Positions 56,930 to 64,000 of a DNA stretch of 64,000 nucleotides are shown here, piece by piece. The stretch is taken from positions 36,005,446 to 36,069,445 of the forward strand of contig CM055097.1 of the NCBI GenBank assembly GCA_029204225.1, written 5' to 3'. A program made the translations under genes and the position numbers. The notes under the pieces were generated by a model. That model worked only from the letters and a program-made list of their open reading frames with translations. It was not told where the DNA came from and did no database searches. The first letter of the stretch is position 1, and each line of letters opens with the position of its first letter. The DNA comes from Diphasiastrum complanatum (Eukaryota > Streptophyta > Lycopodiopsida > Lycopodiales > Lycopodiaceae).

Positions 56930-57335
56930 TCAACTAGTATCTTTCACACTCCCTCTTCAACTATTTTTGGCATAGTTTTGACCATAGAACTTTGATCTGA
57001 CTTTAGAATGATCTCCATCCTAATTATAGACCTCCTTCCTAAGTTTTTAAAGTAGTTTCCATAATTGGTATAGAGAATAGTGTCCAAATTGGATGCTTCA
57101 CTATTTCTTACATCAATTTTACATGTCAAGATGTGACTAGAACATGAAGAACCAAATAGAATGTAAATGAAATAATCCATGCTTCAAACTTTGAACTCTC
57201 TGGAAAATTACAACAACCAAACAATAAATGTGAGTAATGATCATTTGCTTGCTTGTCTCCTCCAATTTTGTCCCTTCTTGATATGTATCCACCATAAAAC
57301 TCCATGAATGAGCCTCCATTGCCATCTTGTTCTTA
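56930..57335 (-). repeat. Second copy of the copia C 3' region
   Basis: Matches 42738-43280 with indels (CTTTCACACTCCCTCTTCAA at the left edge; shared CATCAATTTTACAT, AACATGAAGAA). It keeps the polypurine-side sequence but lacks most of the left LTR and the ARSKHIEV block. Confidence 0.75.
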
Positions 57336-57741
57336 TGTAGTTCCCGAGTCATCTACCCAATTTGGCTACACTGTCACACCAGTTAACAAACTTAACAATT
57401 GTTGGATCTGTGGGCAACAAGGCCATAGGTTCTTTACCTATGAATTAAAGAAAGTCTACCAAGAATGGTGTGAAAATTGTTATAAAGATTGCCCCACTCA
57501 AGAGAAAGAGACTATGCCAGCTAGGCATGTCCAAAAACAAACAATTCGAGTAATGACAAGAGCCCAATTGCAACAAAAAAATATAAACAACGCTAGATCT
57601 AAGGGTAAGAATATTGAAGAGACAGATTCTTTTGTTGCTTCAATGTTGCCTAGATCTTATAGTAGGAGAGGTATAAGCAAGTTCAATATAAGCTACTCTG
57701 TGAGTACGAAAATGAACCTATTCATTACCCGAGGAAACTAA
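57336..57741 (+). pseudogene. Cysteine-rich gag-like fragment
   Basis: Reads NNCWICGQQGHRFFTYELKK then WCENCYKDCPTQEKE and a basic Gln-rich tail (TRAQLQQKNINNARSKGK). The CX2CX4H start and following CX2C pair recall the gag knuckle family in this window. No capsid domain precedes it. 57742-58041 is non-coding. Confidence 0.45.
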
Positions 57742-58041
57742 ACAAAAACATGTGCCACGACCCTTAGGAATAGAGATCATATCTGATCTTCTATAGTCTC
57801 AAATCACATGCCAAAAGTAGGATTCAAACTTGTCAATATGCCTTAAACCATTTGAGTGTCTGATCTAGATAATCTTGCTTTGTGGAATATTTGAGATCCA
57901 TCTCAAATACAGTTGCAAGTTTTTCACATAGGAAGGTAGCAATCCTTGAAAATACCTATAGTGAAAGAGAGCAGCAACATTAAGTCTGATTGGAACAAGC
58001 TCAAACATATTGTTGTCCAATAACTAAGAAGTCTTCATATA

Positions 58042-60461
58042 ATGGCACCTTTGGGAGGATATCTCTTAGAAGCAAATGAAAGACTAAATACTTCTAATTA
58101 CTCAATTTGGAAGTTTAGAATGGAGTCTATTTTATTACTTCAGGATGTTATGGACATTGTGCTTGGTATTGAGGAGGAGCCTCAAGCACAGCTTGAAATA
58201 CCAAAGTACAGGAAGAGAGCTAGAATGGCTCTACATTTCATTAAGATGAATGTATCTAATGAAATTTTGAGAGAGATAGGATCTTGCACCACAGCTAAAG
58301 ATGCTTGGGATGCACTTAAGTCCATCTATGAAGCAAAGAATACTTCTAGAATACTCACTCTTAGGATTCATATTTTCCAAAATTTTCAAAGAAGTGAGGA
58401 GAGTGCATCAAACTATGTTTAGAGAGTAAAAGATCTTCATAGGGAGCTTTCTTGTGTTGGTGTTACAATTAACCAAGATGAGCTAGTACAAGTCATTCTA
58501 AATGGCTTGAAAGATGACTATGATAATCTTGTTCAATCATTTTCCATTAAGGAGGAGTGGCCTAATATAGAAACTCTCCAAGGAATTCTCATTTCTGAAG
58601 AAGCTAGGCAAAGTTATAAACTTTCTAGGATGAACAAACTTGAGCATGCTGGAAGTGACAAAGCCCTCTTTGTCAAGGACAAGCATAAAGGAAGGAGCAA
58701 GAACCGGTTTTCTCAAGCATCCAACAAAGACAAAGCCAAGGATCGAGACAAAGATGGTGAAGAGGATGATTCATCTCATCCTTCTACTTCAAAGACCAAG
58801 AAGAAGAAATTCAAGTGTTTCTTTTGTGGCAAGAAGGGGCACTATGCCTCTAATTGCTTCAAGAAGAAAAACCAACTTAAGCAAGCAAATCTCTCCAAAG
58901 AGATTGAAGAAGATTTTGTTGCAAGTGATGGAGAAGGATCACTCATGGTGTCAGTTTTTTTTTCATCACCTTTCAACAAAGATGGAGCTTGGTACATAGA
59001 TAGTGGAGCTTCTTCACATATGTGCTGTTCAAAGGAGTCTTTTGACTCAATTGTACCTTACAAAGGACTTAAGAGATATATTTACACTGCAAATGATCAT
59101 GAGTGCTCTATTGAAGGAATTGGCAACATTCCATTGAAACTTGCTTCTTCTAAAGTTCTTGCACTTTCAAATGTTCTTTTTATTCCTCAACTTACAAAGA
59201 ACTTGATTAGTGTTGGAAAGTTTCTTGATAGTGGTTGTGATGTAAAGTTCAATTCCAATACTTGCTTTATCAAGAAAAATGATGAATGCATTTTTCAATG
59301 GATATTTAGAAGAAGAGATTTATATGGATCAGCCTATTGGATTCATTCATGACAAAGACAAAGTTTGCTTGCTCTTCAAAAGTCTATATGGACTAAAGCA
59401 AGCTCCAAGGTCATGGTATTCTCGACTTAACACCTTCCTTGTATGTCAAGTTTTATGATAGAGATATTGTCATCCTTCTCATTTATGTTGATGATATCAT
59501 TCTAATAGGAAGTTGTATCAAGTTAGTTGAGGAGACCAAGGTTGCACTTGGAAAAGACTTCAAGATGCAAGATCTTAGAAAAATTCACTACATATTAGGA
59601 TTAGAGATTGACTTTCTTAATGATAAAGCTTTTGTATGTCAATCCAAGTATGCTCTTTCAATGTTAAAAAAGTTCAATATGCTAGATTGTAAGAGTATAG
59701 AAACTCCTGTGGTGCAAATTGTAAAAGACCCTAACAAAGGTGATGAAAGATCCTTCGTGGAAATCACTCTTTTTAGGAGTCTTATAGGCTCCTTAATTTG
59801 GCTCACAATAACTAGGCCTGACATAAGTTTTAGTGTTCATAAGTTGAGCCAAGCTATGCAAAATCCTACTATTCATCATTGGAAAATGGCCAAGAGAGTG
59901 CTTAGATACATATCTTCAACTTTTGATTGTGGTTTGTTGTATAAAAGTGAAGTCTTTCTATAATTGGCTATTTTGACTCGGATTTTGCAAGTGATAGAGC
60001 AGATCAAAAATCTACAAGTGCTTATGTCATATATCTTGGAGAAAACTTGATATCTGGCTGCCAAAAAGCAAGATACTATATCACTCTCATCTTGTGAAGC
60101 TGAGTATAAGGCACTCACTACTACAACAAAGGAAGTGCTTTGGATCAAGAGGTTGCTAGTGGAGCTAAAGATAATCATGGAATATGATCTACCTATGATC
60201 ATGTGTGACAACATTTCGGCACAAGCCCTTGCCAACAATCCGATATTCCCCAAGGAGCAAACACATCGAAGTTGCACATCACTTCGTGAGAGAGAAGCTC
60301 ATTGGAGGGGAAATCTACTTGGAGCACATCGACACATCATCTTGTATTGCAGATTTGCTTACCGAATCTTTGAGCAAGAGTTCCTTCATCAAGCATAGAG
60401 CCAATCTTGGAGTATTACCAAGATCCATGTTCAAGTCAACATAGATTGTTTTTAGGAGGAG
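58042..60461 (+). pseudogene. copia E: gag, protease, RT, RNase H with internal deletion
   Basis: Gag starts MAPLGGYLLEANERLNTSNY and runs through the UBN2 domain (TAKDAWDALKSIYEAKN; TAG after SNYV), knuckle CFFCGKKGHYASNC and protease WYIDSGASSHMC. Near 59290 the frame jumps from the GAG-pre-integrase region straight into RT ([17 protein letters not shown]), deleting the integrase and RT start. RT then shows [26 protein letters not shown] and TPVVQIVKDPNKG, and RNase H DSDFASDRADQKSTS, MCDNISAQALANNP, SKHIEVAHHFVRE. It ends at the polypurine AGGAGGAG before the LTR. No PBS or 5' LTR found. Confidence 0.88.
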
Positions 60462-61236
60462 TGGTGAACCTGAAAAATAATCTATCTTGACTTTAGGCTT
60501 GCTACAAACTTTGTACTATGAAAGTATGTTGTTTCATAAATGTAAATGCCAAATTTGGCCTAGATAGAACTAGAGCTATATGCATTTGTCATATCTAGTT
60601 GGTTGAATACAACTTGCAGATAGACTGTAGACTTAGAAATGGCAATAATATGCTTGTAGAAACTCGTGGCATATCACATGCATTTATTTTAAGTGATCCA
60701 TAGTGACATGCAAGGCATGCACAAAGTGAAATGGACACATGCATGATGATTTGTACAATTCTAGTTAGAAGTAGGACACTTGGTAAAAGTAGGCAGAGAT
60801 ACATGCATGAGATGTGACAAATGTCACTTAGACTCTAGTTTCCACTTTAGATGTGATTGAAAGGTGGATGGATGTGGTTCTACCTCGAGCTACCTCAAAC
60901 TCCATAAATATGTGTAGCTATTCTCATAATTTTTTATGAAGAACCAAAGCTTTGTAGCTATTCCATGCAATTTTGGATCTACACCATTCTTGATTGAATA
61001 TCTCTCTCTCTTTCTCTCTCTAAATCGTATTGAGACTAATGCTTATACACTAAATTCTTGTACTTTTGCTCATTCGTAATTCAATACTATCATTCTTTGA
61101 TTCTTAGCATGCTAGATTGTGGCTAAGCCATAAGTTCTGTACTAGATCTTGCTATTTAATCTAGAATCAGATTATTGTGCTAATCATAAAGCTTAATAAG
61201 ATCAATCATACTTGTGGATCATTCCCACACGTGAGA
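60462..61236 (+). repeat. 3' LTR of copia E (right edge uncertain)
   Basis: Starts TGGTGAACCTG after the polypurine tract. CATGCA-rich stretches and a (TC)n run resemble the nested LTR near 43.6-44.1 kb. The right boundary is not fixed; CACACGTGAG at 61227 is similar in context to the ends of other copia LTRs here. Confidence 0.45.
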
Positions 61237-61604
61237 ATTCTGGAAATTTTGTCAAGAAATGCTATATATAGCATAAAGTAGGTTTTAATGGCCTTTTTGG
61301 CCGTGTGGGCCGAAGGTACAACCCCATCTTAAACACAATGACAAGTAAAGAGACTAGATTGTAGGCTATCATACACAACCACAGATGACAACAGAAGAGT
61401 TTATGCAAAAAATGGACTGCCAGGTTGTCACATCTTTGGGGTTTTTGAGTACACCTTGGAGCATGTCCAGGTTTGGAATAGCCATAAAATTATGAATCAA
61501 ACTGGAAAACTAGCAAGATGCCATGACACAAAAAGGCTTGCTCAATTTGTTTTTTTCAAGAAAACAAGAAAAAAAACTGAAAAATAGGATGTTGTGTCCG
61601 TGAT

Positions 61605-61949
61605 GTGTTCACACAATTTAATGGGGGAACAACAAACAGATTTGGTGAAAATGATTGGTCGAGAAACATGAACTCCCAGGTTTTCAATATTCCACATTTT
61701 TTTCGATTATTTTGCAGGATCGACAGGTTCAAGGTGGCTCGAAAACCTCCCATTCAAAAATACCATAAACCCATTGAAAACGAGCAGGCCTGTGTGCCAA
61801 AGAAGTTGTCCGCAATATTGGATATATCGAAAAATATGGAAACAGACCTAGAACCAACCCTGCAAAAAATAGCTGCTTGGGGTCTAGTTCGACGGGCTCA
61901 AAAAACAATAAAAAATCATGTAGGACAATTCGTTAGGTTTTTCGCATAA
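61605..61949 (+). CDS. Unrecognised 114-codon frame before gag copy C
   Basis: MFTQFNGGTTNRFGENDWSR, then DRFKVARKPPIQKYHKPIEN and IAAWGLVRRAQKTIKNHVGQ. No domain known to me. It ends just upstream of gag copy C and might be its amino-terminal part in another frame or a fragment of something else. Confidence 0.3.
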   Translation: MFTQFNGGTTNRFGENDWSRNMNSQVFNIPHFFRLFCRIDRFKVARKPPIQKYHKPIENEQACVPKKLSAILDISKNMETDLEPTLQKIAAWGLVRRAQKTIKNHVGQFVRFFA

Positions 61950-61959
61950 ACAACAAAGC

Positions 61960-62602
61960 CCATCAAGGAATGCACCTCCACTATCGGTGAGACAAATGCG
62001 TATGCCTATCAACTTAGAGGCGATGACATATAGCACTCTGTTAGGTGCTATGGATGCAAAGGAAAACACCATCATGCTGAATGTTCACATCGAGGTGATT
62101 TATCAACATTTGATCCCTCATGTTTGCAATGCGGAGTTAATCATCCATGCCGAGATTGCTCGATGAGAAATTCACAAATAGCCAGAAGGCATTTGGCCTA
62201 TGTAGACCGACATGCACCTGTGGTGACCCTTCACCTCAAACACACTATAAAAGAAAAATATTGGTGCCACCGGGTTATGAAACGAGTGACGAAGAGGACA
62301 ATCTAGCAAAAGTCCCAAAGTACGCAAAGATACCCTCGGGCAAACAAGTAAAACCATCACAGAAGATAGAGATAGTAGAATCCATCACACCAATGATAAT
62401 TGATGAAGTCAAGAAATTGGCATCCGATGAAGTCCAACGGATTTTACCAAGTCTCTTGGCGCAATCACTGCAAAGAATTCTTAGTGATGAATTACCAAGG
62501 GGACTAGCATCAACAGGGCAACTTGAAGACAATTCAGCACAAGATCCAAGGAACCAAAGTCTCATTGTTCCATAATGCAGCAGCCCAAACCAACGCCAAA
62601 TC
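61960..62602 (+). pseudogene. Gag-like zinc-knuckle polyprotein, copy C (partial)
   Basis: Carries the middle and end of the family: CYGCKGKHHHAEC (62046-62084, the intact form of a knuckle degraded in copy B), then CLQCGVNHPCRDC, SQIARRHLAYVDRHAPV, and after a shift KILVPPGYETSDEEDN and LLAQSLQRILSDELP. Homology with copy B ends at CAACGCCAAA, where the next LTR begins. Confidence 0.72.
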
Positions 62603-63451
62603 TGTTAAAATATCACTTCCAACTTGTTGTATCTTGTAGATCTCAAGTTATTTGAGCTTGATAGGATCTCACATGTGTGGAGTCTATTCCCATGTGTGAA
62701 AGAATGTACATAATTCATTTTCATTAAGTTAGATTGGTTTTAGCTTGATCTACACTAGTGTGAAATTGACCTTTGAGTAGAATCTTGAAAATGGTCAAAA
62801 TGGTCAAATTTTTTGTAAATAGGTTGGACTTCCATGTGAATGAGTTATTACTCACACATGTCAAGATACCATTCACACGTGTGGATAATCTTCTAGAAGA
62901 TAAGATAGGAATATTGCACTAGATCCTATTTTATAGGGAATATTCCTATAAATGTGGAAGACTAGCTGTTTTTCTAGCCAAAGAGAATAGTCAACTTTGG
63001 GAAATGAGCACATATGGCTCCCATTGGTGGATCTGGATGACTAGTCACTCTTCACACGTGTGAAGGCCTGCTGGACAGTACACAACTCGTGGATGTACTT
63101 GATCTATAAAGAGATCAACCAAATGAATAACAAGTTGATGTGACATTGGCAAATTCTAGTTTTGTTGAGATTTCCACATTTGTCTTGAGTTTTCATGAAT
63201 GAAATGCATTTGTAAGTTAATGTACTTTACTCTCTGTAAACAGGCCGTGCAGGTACTATCCTCCACATGTGTGAGGCCGCCCATCCATGTGTTTGATCAT
63301 TTGATCCATTGCTCTTGCTTAAATCATAGTGTAAAGCATCTAGATCAAAATCTAACATCTAGAACTTGATAGATCTTTTGATTAAGAAATCAATGACTCT
63401 TAATGATTGATAGTACAATCAATATTTGTCCTTTTTCTCTGAAAATTGACA
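62603..63451 (+). repeat. 5' LTR of a copia element leaving the right edge
   Basis: TGTTAAAATATC...GAAAATTGACA (849 bp). The left edge is fixed by loss of homology between gag copies B and C; the right edge by the PBS. It contains CACACGTGTG/CACATGTGTG at 62670, 62874, 63053 and 63264, and another at 63616 just inside. Confidence 0.75.
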
Positions 63452-64000
63452 TGGTATCAGAGCCAAGTCTAAGAGTGATCTAAATGATTAATAATACTTG
63501 AGAAATCATTGACAATTTGTTGTTTTTGAGTTCTAATTGAGAGGGCGAGTTCAAAGAGAGAAGTAACATCATTGTTTTTGGTCAAGATCGATTTTTGGGC
63601 TGTTGAAGTACTTTCCACACGTGTGAAACCATACAACAACCTTCAAATTAACTTCCATAAGTGTTTTTGATCCAAAAAAGTACATACTAGTCCAAAATTC
63701 AAGGTTTTTAATGCATTGTCTAGATCTAGGTTCACTCTGTTGAATGATAATGATCAAATAGTGATTTGAGTCATTGAAGCAATTCATTTTGAAGCATTAG
63801 ATCAGAATTTTAAGGCTGATTTGTTCAGATCTTAAGTGTGTGTGAAATATCAAACCAATTTAAACTAGAATCAATTTCTTTGAAGAATGAATTGCTAGGA
63901 TATTTGTAGTTGATCAATTTTACCGTCATCCAAGTTGAACTAGGATTGATTGGGCCAAGATTAGAAGCTTCTTGAAAGCTAGAAATCTATCTTAGATCAC
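63452..64000 (+). other. PBS and leader of the rightmost copia element
   Basis: TGGTATCAGAGCC at 63452-63464, then non-coding leader to the window end. Gag would follow beyond the window. Confidence 0.75.

Overview
This is nuclear DNA of a land plant with a large, repeat-rich genome. The evidence is dense Ty1/copia and Ty3/gypsy elements, primer-binding sites (PBS) matching plant initiator tRNA-Met (TGGTATCAGAGC), GT-AG introns, long (GA)n, (TC)n and (TA)n tracts and telomere-like CCCTAA runs. I cannot name the species. The unusual non-retroelement genes would fit a non-flowering plant, but that is inference. No rRNA, tRNA or CRISPR array was found. Most coding sequence is decayed; the clearest intact gene is a two-exon gene of unknown function at 14399-15539.

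Layout. 215-6789 is a minus-strand Ty3/gypsy-like element (LTRs at both ends, Athila/Tat-type PBS, gag and integrase remnants) holding a plus-strand LTR with PBS. 7020-13682 is a complete non-autonomous LTR element with perfect CATTG target-site duplication and no pol. 14.0-21.0 kb is a non-retroelement cluster: the unknown spliced gene; a minus-strand histone H3-like domain immediately followed by a multi-exon Ulp1 (C48) protease; a small orphan frame; and a multi-exon transposase-like gene cut at its 5' end by a copia element (20953-25264). 25.3-32.2 kb is a patchwork of gag and copia fragments with a 21-bp-periodic array of PBS copies. 33.5-41.5 kb is a second unusual locus: a minus-strand, multi-exon, decayed gene with a ParB-like domain and an amino-type (N4/N6) DNA methyltransferase, divergent from a DUF7869-like gene, with palindromes spaced mostly about 41-42 bp between them. 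42134-47063 is a minus-strand copia element with ATTTG target duplication. 47.6-64.0 kb holds more copia elements and a gag-only Ty3-type element (50515-56918).

The strongest candidates for something undescribed are (1) the ParB-like/methyltransferase gene, DUF7869-like gene and phased palindrome array, which together look like a mobile or partition-type module, and (2) the H3-like plus Ulp1 gene next to a transposase-like gene. Both show frameshifts and/or nonsense codons, so these copies are probably dead and intact relatives should exist elsewhere in the genome.
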